The notes under the pieces: generated by a model
What the model was told of the DNA's origin: nothing
Databases searched by the model: none
What the model saw: the letters and a program-made list of their open reading frames with translations, nothing else
Position numbers and translations under genes: made by a program
In this document: positions 1 to 5,206 of the stretch, piece by piece
Layout of the letters: the number at the start of each line of letters is the position of its first letter
How positions within the stretch are numbered: position 1 is the stretch's first letter
Assembly (NCBI GenBank): GCA_964549245.1
Contig: CAZJUO010000056.1
Span: forward strand, 1-8,507
Origin: CAZJUO01 sp964549245
GTDB lineage: Bacteria > Patescibacteriota > Patescibacteriia > UBA10025 > JAHIVO01
DNA: 8,507 nt
Direction of reading: 5' to 3'

Positions 1-25
1 ACGGCGCGGCCACAGAATGAATCAC

Positions 26-60
26 GCCGCAACCGCTCACGCGGTTGCGGCTTTCCTTTT
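26..60 (+). terminator. Rho-independent terminator of an upstream gene
   Basis: Bases 26-36 pair perfectly with 41-51 (11 bp, GC-rich, core CCGCAACCGC / GCGGTTGCGG) around a 4-nt loop TCAC. A T-rich tail, TTTCCTTTT, follows at once. The T-tract lies only on the plus-strand side, so this should end a plus-strand transcript entering from the left of the window. Confidence 0.75.
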
Positions 61-370
61 GGGACCCGCACCGCGCACCGCACGCAATGCAACCGCACGC
101 ACGCGCCCAGACACACTCCAGTGTCCCGCTTTTCGGTATCGTCGTCACGGAGGTGTGGGAGAAAAGATGAGAGGTGAAACATGAAAACCGCGTTTCCAAC
201 ATTCCCACAATCCGGCTCCTGGGTGAGGCCCCATCATGCGGGTCTCTCTTTCTTTTCTCTCCAGCTCTTGTCCCGAATGCGATAAACCCGCCTTTCTCTT
301 TTCTGCTTTACCCACAGATTCTCCGATAGAGCCTTTTTGAAAAGAGACTGTAATATCCGCATTCGTTGCC
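61..370. other. 310-base stretch with no recognised gene and unusual composition
   Basis: No reading frame here resembles a protein I know. Bases 65-107 are low-complexity and rich in CGCAC/GCACC-type units, unlike the rest of the window. A small hairpin (GACAC 110-114 with GTGTC 121-125) follows. A 34-codon frame starting at ATG 181 and ending with TAA 283-285 is preceded by GAGGTG at 171-176. That is a better Shine-Dalgarno sequence than any real gene here has, but the encoded peptide is Phe/Pro/Ser-rich with no recognisable domain. The minus strand is also open over 145-372 without recognisable content. The stretch may be degraded or foreign DNA, or a mis-joined contig end. Confidence 0.5.
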
Positions 371-589
371 ACATCAACAATTGACGTAGAGGAACGGAAG
401 GTTTCAGATGATTCACGAACTATGCTGGAGCAGGACCTTGGCGGTGAGCAGCTGGCTATTGACCGCTATAAAGAACGCATCGAACAGGCTATTGCCCTTA
501 AAGAATGGGGCTTAAAACGGGTCCTTGAAGACATCCTATTGCAGGAAGAGGAGCATAAAAGAGACCTCTTGACCGTGCTCGATAAGTAA
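371..589 (+). pseudogene. C-terminal remnant of a ferritin-like (bacterioferritin-type) protein
   Basis: The frame ending at TAA 587-589 encodes the second half of a ferritin-like four-helix bundle. A segment reading KVSDDSRTMLEQDL leads into GEQLAIDRYKERIEQA and ends with LLQEEEHKRDLLTVLDK. The Glu of the DLGGE segment and the EEEH (ExxH) segment are the usual di-iron ligands of helices C and D. Similarity to the family appears to extend upstream of the first possible start (ATG 422) to about base 371, where the frame has no start codon; it is closed by TGA at 338-340. Helices A and B are not found upstream in any frame. I therefore read this as a truncated gene. If ATG 422 were used, the product would be a 55-residue half-ferritin with two helices, which could in principle dimerise, but no Shine-Dalgarno sequence supports that start. 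Intact family members store iron or protect against oxidation. Confidence 0.65.
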
Positions 590-601
590 GACATTTTTTA
601 T

Positions 602-640
602 AGCCCCTTGTAGGTACAATACTATTTGCAAGGGGTTTTT
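602..640 (+). terminator. Rho-independent terminator after the ferritin remnant
   Basis: CCCCTTG (604-610) pairs with CAAGGGG (629-635). The stem continues inward through weaker A-T and G-T pairs (611-616 with 623-628). A run of five T follows at 636-640. It lies 13 bases after the stop at 589 and separates the ferritin remnant from the division genes. Confidence 0.8.
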
Positions 641-656
641 ATATTATGTACCATGA

Positions 657-685
657 TTGACGATTTTCATAAAATGTGGTACGCT
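657..685 (+). promoter_or_regulatory. Putative sigma-70-type promoter for the FtsB-like gene
   Basis: TTGACG (657-662) lies 17 bases before TACGCT (680-685). The -35 box matches the consensus well and the -10 box poorly (T, A and final T). Transcription would start near 691-693. This excludes ATG 688 as start codon and favours ATG 712, leaving a leader of about 20 bases without a Shine-Dalgarno sequence. Confidence 0.45.
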
Positions 686-711
686 AGATGTACTGTTTAG
701 TTAGTAAAAAA

Positions 712-1116
712 ATGCCCAAACAAAAACAACCATTATTTAGGCGTTTATTCCATTCCAAACTGGCTATTGTCACCGAGTTAGTGATATTGGTGTTATTGGG
801 ATCAGCCCTGGTTAAAGAAATATTGCATAAATACCAGATCGAAAATGAGATCAATGATTTGCAGGCGCAGATCGAGTCTTTGGAGTCGAGAAATGGAGAT
901 TTGCATACTTTATTGGCTTATTTAAATAGCGACGCCTATACGGAGGAGCAGGCACGGCTCAAACTTGGCCTGCAAAAACCAGGCGAATCTGTTGTGGCCG
1001 TATTGGGCGCTTCGACAGATACTGAAAGTGAGGCAGCGATAACACAAACAACTAAAAATAACGAACAAGATACCATTCCAAATCCCAAAAGATGGTGGAA
1101 TTATTTTGTGGAATAA
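712..1116 (+). CDS. Septum formation initiator family protein (FtsB/DivIC-like)
   Basis: A short bitopic membrane protein of the FtsB/DivIC family, which in well-studied bacteria forms a trimeric complex with FtsL and FtsQ/DivIB at the division septum. From ATG 712 it has 134 residues. A basic cytoplasmic N-terminus (1-16) is followed by one membrane span (about 17-34), a coiled coil (about 36-70, KYQIENEINDLQAQIESLE) and the family's conserved EEQARLKLGLQKPGE segment (78-92). A polar linker leads to an aromatic tail, NPKRWWNYF, near the end. An in-frame ATG at 688 would add MYCLVSKK. I prefer 712 because the predicted promoter's start site falls downstream of 688 and the basic N-terminus then directly precedes the membrane span. 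The next gene begins 25 bases after the stop, so the two are probably co-transcribed. FtsB and DivIC cannot be told apart from sequence alone. Confidence 0.85.
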   Translation: MPKQKQPLFRRLFHSKLAIVTELVILVLLGSALVKEILHKYQIENEINDLQAQIESLESRNGDLHTLLAYLNSDAYTEEQARLKLGLQKPGESVVAVLGASTDTESEAAITQTTKNNEQDTIPNPKRWWNYFVE

Positions 1117-1141
1117 GAAAATTAACTATTAAACTAGCTTT

Positions 1142-2353
1142 ATGCCTGATAATAAAAACAAGAAAGATGATTCAAGCGTAAAAAAAACTCCAACTGATAA
1201 GCCCGAAGCAAGTAAAAAAGAGGAACCAAAAATCGATACGGCTCCTACAGCCTCAGCTTCAGTTGTATCCGCGGAAAACCAAATAAAATCAGCAGAAGGG
1301 GAGAAAGACAAGAAAGGCCGCCGCAATAAATCGAATAAATTAATCTGGGGAATAGTCGTTGGTGTATTTGTATTCCTGCTGCTTATTATTATTGGCGGCG
1401 GGTTTTATGCGTATTATACTTCATGGGACGATGACCTTTCGGAAACAATTACTTCCGTTATCCCTTACCCCGCAGTAACCTTGAATTACAAGTCAATAGC
1501 CTACAAAGATTTTCAAAAAGATATGGCCACGCTGCGATACTTTTACGATAAGCAGGCTGAAGAAAATCCAGAATTGGTACAAACACCCACCGATGAGTAT
1601 TTAAAAAAGAGTGTTCTTTCAAGGATGCTCCGCGAAGAGTACTTGTTTACTGCCGCTGAAGAGTATACTATTGACGTTGACCAGTCTGAAATTGACAAAG
1701 AAATGGAAGTCATTACAAATCAATCGGGTGGGGTAAGCGAAGTAGAAAGCACCCTCAAAGATTTGTATAACTGGACGATTGATGAGTTTAAAGCAAAGGT
1801 AATAAAACCTTATGTATATCGTACAGCCGTTCAGGAATATATCAGCGATAGTGATGAAATAAACGCTGAAGCCAAGGCTCAAGCAGAAAAAGTGCTTACC
1901 GAGGTTAAGGCGGGAGACAAAACATTTGAGGAATTAGCCAAAGAGTATAGTGAGGATACCTCGGCTTCGTCCGGCGGTGACCTTGGTTTTTTTGGCAAAG
2001 GAGAAATGGTGGCTCCGTTTGAGGAGGCGGTTTTCTCCCTGGAGCCAGGGGAAGTCTCTGATATTGTGAAGACACAGTATGGCTACCACATTATCAAACT
2101 AATCGAAAAAGTCCCGGCTGATGACGAAGGGACTGGTGAACAAGTTCACGCGGCTCATATATTGATAAAAACCACGGATGTTGATACCTGGATTAATGAC
2201 GAGCTGGCGAAACAGAATGTGCAGGTATTTTTGCCGGGGTATGAATTCAAAGAAGACTGCGGTTTAATATTGGGCAATGATGAAACCTGCGAGGATAATG
2301 AATTACTGCAGACTACCAGTTTTGAACAAGTAAATGGGGCTGCCGGGGAGTAA
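1142..2353 (+). CDS. Membrane-anchored SurA/PrsA-type peptidyl-prolyl cis-trans isomerase (parvulin)
   Basis: A 403-residue foldase predicted to act outside the membrane on exported proteins. Residues 1-66 are a charged, low-complexity cytoplasmic tail rich in Lys, Asp and Glu. Residues 67-91 are one membrane span preceded by a basic cluster, giving N-in, C-out topology. Residues about 105-240 resemble the helical SurA N-terminal chaperone region. Residues about 243-323 are the parvulin core: TFEELAKEYSEDTSASSGG, DLGFFGKGEMV, PFEEAVFSLEPGEVSD and YGYHIIK with conserved His316. The first parvulin strand is missing from its usual place before residue 243. A good match, VHAAHILIK (335-343, with His339), comes after the last strand, so the domain looks circularly permuted. 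The C-terminal tail (344-403) has two Cys (373, 383) that could form a disulfide. No Shine-Dalgarno sequence precedes the ATG. The gene is probably in an operon with the FtsB-like gene. Confidence 0.85.
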   Translation: MPDNKNKKDDSSVKKTPTDKPEASKKEEPKIDTAPTASASVVSAENQIKSAEGEKDKKGRRNKSNKLIWGIVVGVFVFLLLIIIGGGFYAYYTSWDDDLSETITSVIPYPAVTLNYKSIAYKDFQKDMATLRYFYDKQAEENPELVQTPTDEYLKKSVLSRMLREEYLFTAAEEYTIDVDQSEIDKEMEVITNQSGGVSEVESTLKDLYNWTIDEFKAKVIKPYVYRTAVQEYISDSDEINAEAKAQAEKVLTEVKAGDKTFEELAKEYSEDTSASSGGDLGFFGKGEMVAPFEEAVFSLEPGEVSDIVKTQYGYHIIKLIEKVPADDEGTGEQVHAAHILIKTTDVDTWINDELAKQNVQVFLPGYEFKEDCGLILGNDETCEDNELLQTTSFEQVNGAAGE

Positions 2354-2376
2354 GTAACGGAGCTGTATTGCTGTGG

Positions 2377-2402
2377 CGTATCAATACGTTGGTACGATTT
2401 TT
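2377..2402 (+). terminator. Probable intrinsic terminator after the parvulin gene
   Basis: CGTATC (2377-2382) pairs with GGTACG (2391-2396), six pairs including one G-T, around an 8-nt loop. One A and then TTTTT (2398-2402) follow. The stem is short, but the position 23 bases after the stop and the T-run support it. Confidence 0.5.
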
Positions 2403-2468
2403 ACCTATACCCGTGTAATTTGATAAGATAAAGTTTAAATAAAAATTTGGAGCCACCCGTCGGAGTCG

Positions 2469-2505
2469 CCGCGCCCGCTATGCTGCCACATGGCAGTCGG
2501 GCGGG
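2469..2505 (+). repeat. 37-nt hairpin element inside the broken tRNA-Thr (copy 1 of the family)
   Basis: This is an exactly inserted palindrome: removing it restores the tRNA T-loop sequence. Outer arms: CGCCCG (2472-2477) with CGGGCG (2498-2503). Inner arms: CTGCC (2483-2487) with GGCAG (2492-2496), loop ACAT. It is homologous to the 37-nt insert at 8269-8305. Both end in AGTCGGGCGGG at the same position, and both carry CGCCCGCYATGCT near the 5' end, offset by one base. The inner stems differ but stay self-complementary. The base string before the insert ends in TCG. There is no target-site duplication. Confidence 0.8.
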
Positions 2506-2537
2506 AACCGACGACCTATCGCTTACGAAGCGATTGC

Positions 2538-2555
2538 CCCGCCTGCCCTTGCCAT
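2538..2555 (+). repeat. Left 18-nt arm of the palindrome flanking the intact tRNA-Thr
   Basis: This 18-base sequence, beginning CCCGCCTGCCC, is the imperfect inverted partner of 2630-2647. Aligned against the reverse complement of the right arm, 13 of 18 positions are identical and one more gives a G-T pair. The two arms together are 36 nt, the same size as the other inserts at these loci, and the intact tRNA-Thr unit (2556-2629) sits exactly between them. Confidence 0.7.
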
Positions 2556-2628
2556 AGCCACCCGTCGGATTCGAACCGACGACCTATCGCTTACGAAGCG
2601 ATTGCTCTACCAACTGAGCTAGAGTGGC
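2556..2628 (-). tRNA. tRNA-Thr (anticodon CGT)
   Basis: A complete cloverleaf on the minus strand. Acceptor GCCACTC pairs with GGGTGGC (one T-G pair), discriminator T. The D-arm stem is GCTC/GAGC, the anticodon stem ATCGC/GCGAT with loop TTCGTAA, and the T-arm is GTCGG with loop TTCGAAT and CCGAC. The anticodon is CGT (plus-strand bases 2593-2595), reading ACG threonine codons. CCA is not encoded. The gene lies inside a broken copy of itself and is flanked by 18-nt imperfect inverted repeats. It is downstream of tRNA-Gly on the same strand and probably shares its transcript. Confidence 0.95.
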
Positions 2629-2629
2629 T

Positions 2630-2647
2630 CGGGCTAGGGCGGGCAGG
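2630..2647 (+). repeat. Right 18-nt arm of the palindrome flanking the intact tRNA-Thr
   Basis: This is the inverted partner of 2538-2555, ending GGGCGGGCAGG. Beyond it, at 2648, the sequence returns to the broken outer tRNA-Thr (TCTACCAACTG). The GGGCGGG core resembles the 3' end of the 37-nt elements. Confidence 0.7.
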
Positions 2648-2712
2648 TCTACCAACTGCTGTGTCCGCCGAAGTGAGTAAAATGAAAGGAAGTGGAAGCT
2701 ACATAAGTACAG

Positions 2713-2784
2713 AGCGAGTGAGCGGAGTCGAACCGCCGTCTCTACCTTGGGAAGGTAGCATAATGACCGTTATACTACACTCGC
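2713..2784 (-). tRNA. tRNA-Gly (anticodon CCC)
   Basis: A minus-strand cloverleaf of 72 bases. Acceptor GCGAGTG pairs with CACTCGC, discriminator T. The anticodon stem is CTACC/GGTAG with loop TTCCCAA, giving anticodon CCC (plus-strand 2749-2751). The T-arm is GGCGG, loop TTCGACT, CCGCT, with one G-T pair. CCA is not encoded. It is the first tRNA of the minus-strand block and carries none of the inserts seen at tRNA-Thr. I found no convincing promoter for it; a TATAGT on the minus strand (complement of 2841-2846) is a weak -10 candidate. Confidence 0.92.
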
Positions 2785-2885
2785 ATGAGAAGGTCACGCT
2801 TTGCCCGCTGTAATGAAACGTAAGTGGATACTGCCGCTATACTATATCCGCATGCCAGTAAGGCATTATTTAAAAGTAACTTTAT

Positions 2886-2891
2886 TATAAT
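2886..2891 (+). promoter_or_regulatory. Putative -10 box upstream of the carboxypeptidase gene
   Basis: This is a perfect TATAAT 14 bases before the ATG at 2906, inside a very A/T-rich tract (2880-2904). No good -35 box is visible 16-18 bases upstream. If it is used, transcription starts near 2898 and the mRNA is almost leaderless. Divergent transcription toward the tRNA block is likely in this 121-base gap. Confidence 0.4.
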
Positions 2892-2905
2892 AAAATAAAA
2901 TAAAT

Positions 2906-4534
2906 ATGAAAAGATGCGTACTTATAATCACTTTTTCGATTATAGGAGTGTCCATTGTCATGGTGCCGAAAGCTTTTGCCTTTGAGAAAATGCAAATACA
3001 TTTTAACGAGCCGACGATTCAACGCGGCTATACTGCGGAATTTCAAAAAGAGGAAAAACAAGATTGGGGAAATTTCAGATTAGCAGTCTTGCCAGATTTA
3101 GTCAACGAACCAATTGATTTGGAGATGAAAGAATTTAGCTGTGGTGAATTACCTATGCCTGATGGCCTGCAGCCGCTTGGTGGCTGCTATATTTATGATA
3201 TTCGTCGCCAAGACCAAGAAAATAAAGATCCCTTACTGCTGCAAAAACCGTTTTATCTTTCCATCAAGCTTGACGCAATTGCCAATTATTTCAGGAAAAA
3301 GATTTACTATTGGAATTCAATCAAAGAACAATGGGTTGTGCTGCCGTCTTCAGTTGATTTTGACAACGGGTACGTGCGGGCAATTACCCACCTGCCATTT
3401 TCCCGTTTGGCGGTATTTGAGGATTCGGCAAGCCAACCGGGCCGTGAAGTAGAGGGGGTGGCGAGCTGGTATCGGGACAGCCGCAATCCTTATGGGGCGG
3501 CTAGTAATGATTATCCCCTGGGAACGCTGCTGGAAGTAAAAAATGTTGATGACGGCTCAACGGTGACGGTAGAAGTTACTTCAACCGGTCCTTTCCATCC
3601 ATTTTCTGACCGGCGGGTGCTTGATCTTACCTTGCCCGCGTTTCAGCAGATAGAGGAGCAGTGGAGAGGCGTAGCTAGGGTACAAATTCGGCCACTGTAT
3701 GGTGCGGGAGTGATTTTAGGAGAAAGCATTACCATGCCCCAAAATGAGCGTGTTAACCAGGAGGCAGCAATCCCTGAACCTGTTGTTAATGCCGCAGCAG
3801 CAATAGCAATTAATGAATCAAATAATAAAATACTTTATTCCAAAAATTATGATCAAGTTCGGCCGATCGCCAGCTTGACGAAACTAATGACCGCCGCAGT
3901 TTTTTTGGAAACCAATACGCCAATGGATGCGGTGGTAACCTACCAAGCGGCAGATAATGCTATCGGTTCGAAACTGTACGTCTCGCCTGGAGAAACCATG
4001 ACGGTAAAGGATATTTTTTATACCATGCTTGTTGGCTCGGCCAATAACGCGGCCAATGCGTTGGCCCGATCGACTGGCCTAACTCGCGAGGAATTCGTGG
4101 CGCGAATGAATGCTAAGGCCGCTGATTGGGGTTTGGAGCATACGCATTTTGCTGATGTCAGCGGATTAGACACCGAAAACAAATCGACGGTCTACGAAAT
4201 AGCCAAATTAGCTTCGCATGTTTTACAGGATTTTCGTATTTTACAGGGGACTACCACTCCGGCGTATGGATTTCGTACTATCAATACTGATTCGCCGCAT
4301 ACCATAAAAAGTTCGGCTAAAGGTGTTTATAATGGTACTGTTGATTCGGCTTTATATATCACAGGTATGAAAACAGGCTATCTTGATGAGGCAGGGTATT
4401 GTTTTATGCTCAAAGCACGATCAGATAAAGAATCGACTAATCATGTCATCACCGTAGTGCTGGGAGCCGAAACCAATATCCAGCGTTATAACGAGACTAA
4501 TGAGCTAATGCATTATGGACTAAGTAAAATATAA
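2906..4534 (+). CDS. Secreted S11 D-alanyl-D-alanine carboxypeptidase with N-terminal DPBB (RlpA-like) domain
   Basis: A 542-residue exported penicillin-binding protein that should remove terminal D-Ala from peptidoglycan stem peptides. A signal peptide (1-25) has a basic start, a hydrophobic core and AFA before the likely cleavage site. Residues about 28-172 form an unassigned, probably beta-sandwich domain with two Cys (79, 94), ending in HLPFSRLAVFED. Residues about 183-264 resemble the RlpA double-psi beta-barrel (GVASWYRDS, PLGTLLEVKNV, TGPF, RRVLDLTLPAF). Residues about 293-542 are the S11 catalytic domain: SLTK with Ser323/Lys326, SAN 378-380 and KTG 489-491. All three active-site motifs are intact. 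There is no C-terminal PBP5-type domain or membrane anchor. In the DPBB the Glu, His and Asp used by lytic RlpA enzymes are not found at the expected places (for example STGPF for DRGPF), so binding rather than cleavage is more likely. The stop overlaps the next start by one base (TAATG). Confidence 0.9.
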   Translation: MKRCVLIITFSIIGVSIVMVPKAFAFEKMQIHFNEPTIQRGYTAEFQKEEKQDWGNFRLAVLPDLVNEPIDLEMKEFSCGELPMPDGLQPLGGCYIYDIRRQDQENKDPLLLQKPFYLSIKLDAIANYFRKKIYYWNSIKEQWVVLPSSVDFDNGYVRAITHLPFSRLAVFEDSASQPGREVEGVASWYRDSRNPYGAASNDYPLGTLLEVKNVDDGSTVTVEVTSTGPFHPFSDRRVLDLTLPAFQQIEEQWRGVARVQIRPLYGAGVILGESITMPQNERVNQEAAIPEPVVNAAAAIAINESNNKILYSKNYDQVRPIASLTKLMTAAVFLETNTPMDAVVTYQAADNAIGSKLYVSPGETMTVKDIFYTMLVGSANNAANALARSTGLTREEFVARMNAKAADWGLEHTHFADVSGLDTENKSTVYEIAKLASHVLQDFRILQGTTTPAYGFRTINTDSPHTIKSSAKGVYNGTVDSALYITGMKTGYLDEAGYCFMLKARSDKESTNHVITVVLGAETNIQRYNETNELMHYGLSKI

Positions 4535-5205
4535 TGGCTATCGTTGCCCTGCAAAACATTACAAAAGTTTATGATCCTGATAAGCCAAACGCATATAAAG
4601 CCTTGGATAACGTTTCATTAACGGTAGACAAAGGAGAATTTGCGGCTATTATGGGCGTTTCCGGATCAGGAAAGTCGACTTTGATGAATATTATTGGCTG
4701 CCTTGATCGGGCGTCCGAGGGAAAATATTTTTTTGACGGGGAAGATATTAGTCAAAAAAGCAAAAAAGAATTGGTGCGGATTCGGCGCAGCAAGATTGGT
4801 TTTATATTTCAAAATTTTAATTTGCTGCCGAGATTAACTATTCTAGCCAACGTGGAACTGCCCCTTATTTACCGCGGTATCCGGCCGAAAAAGAGACATC
4901 AACGCGCTACGGCATCTCTAAAGGCCGTAATGTTGGGAGACAAGCTGAAGCGCAAGCAAAATATGCTTTCAGGGGGCGAGCAACAGCGTGTGGCTATTGC
5001 GCGTGCGCTGGTCAATGACCCAGCCCTTATTTTAGCTGACGAACCAACAGGAAATTTAGACACCAAAAGCGGTACAGTTGTAATGGACGTATTGAAAAAA
5101 TTGAATGACAAAGGTACTACCATTATCGTGGTAACGCATGATCAGGCTATTGCGGATTATGCTAAACGTACAATCATGATTCAAGACGGCAAAATAAAGA
5201 CATAA
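4534..5205 (+). CDS. ABC transporter ATP-binding protein, MacB/LolD type
   Basis: A 223-residue nucleotide-binding subunit. Walker A is GVSGSGKST (41-49), the Q-loop Gln is 93, the signature is LSGGEQQ (145-151), Walker B is LILADE (165-170) with catalytic Glu170, the D-loop GNLD follows, and the H-loop His is 202. The sequence type (IGFIFQNFNLLPRLTILANVELPL) is that of the MacB/LolD/FtsE group, whose partners have a few membrane spans and move by mechanotransmission rather than by classical transport. It starts on the last base of the carboxypeptidase stop and is followed one base after its own stop by its permease, so the three genes are probably translationally coupled. The substrate cannot be told from sequence. 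It is distinct from the ftsE gene 1.3 kb downstream. Confidence 0.9.
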   Translation: MAIVALQNITKVYDPDKPNAYKALDNVSLTVDKGEFAAIMGVSGSGKSTLMNIIGCLDRASEGKYFFDGEDISQKSKKELVRIRRSKIGFIFQNFNLLPRLTILANVELPLIYRGIRPKKRHQRATASLKAVMLGDKLKRKQNMLSGGEQQRVAIARALVNDPALILADEPTGNLDTKSGTVVMDVLKKLNDKGTTIIVVTHDQAIADYAKRTIMIQDGKIKT

Positions 5206-5206
5206 T

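Larger units (their letters stand above)
2451..2658 (-). pseudogene. Broken outer copy of tRNA-Thr(CGT), split into three pieces
   Basis: Three plus-strand segments, 2451-2468, 2506-2537 and 2648-2658, join into most of the same tRNA-Thr that lies intact at 2556-2628. They match it base for base except for one difference at 2465 (G instead of T). The first junction, in the T-loop, carries a 37-nt hairpin (2469-2505). The second, on the 5' side of the anticodon arm, carries an 18-nt arm, the whole intact tRNA-Thr, and another 18-nt arm. In tRNA sense the copy lacks its 5' acceptor strand and part of the D-arm (the sequence stops matching at 2658), so it cannot fold as a tRNA. Its 3' end is followed by CCA (complement of 2448-2450), which none of the three intact tRNA genes here has, and then by a T-run in the minus-strand sense. 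Confidence 0.85.

Noticed and set aside
145..372. 75-codon minus-strand frame in the left region
   Set aside because: No recognisable domain and no good ribosome-binding site, and it overlaps the start of the ferritin remnant. A second minus-strand frame at 234-416 has the same problems.
688..711. ATG 688 as start of the FtsB-like gene
   Set aside because: The predicted transcription start lies downstream of it. The extra residues MYCLVSKK are atypical, whereas ATG 712 gives a basic N-terminus directly before the membrane span.
2469..2505. 36-37 nt palindromic repeats as CRISPR repeats
   Set aside because: The size fits, but there is no array. The copies are single, kilobases apart, embedded in tRNA sequence, and differ in their inner stems. 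No cas gene is in the window.
2490..2813. 107-codon plus-strand frame across the tRNA block
   Set aside because: It reads antisense through two tRNA genes and the hairpin elements. Its repeated peptide parts simply reflect the duplicated tRNA-Thr.
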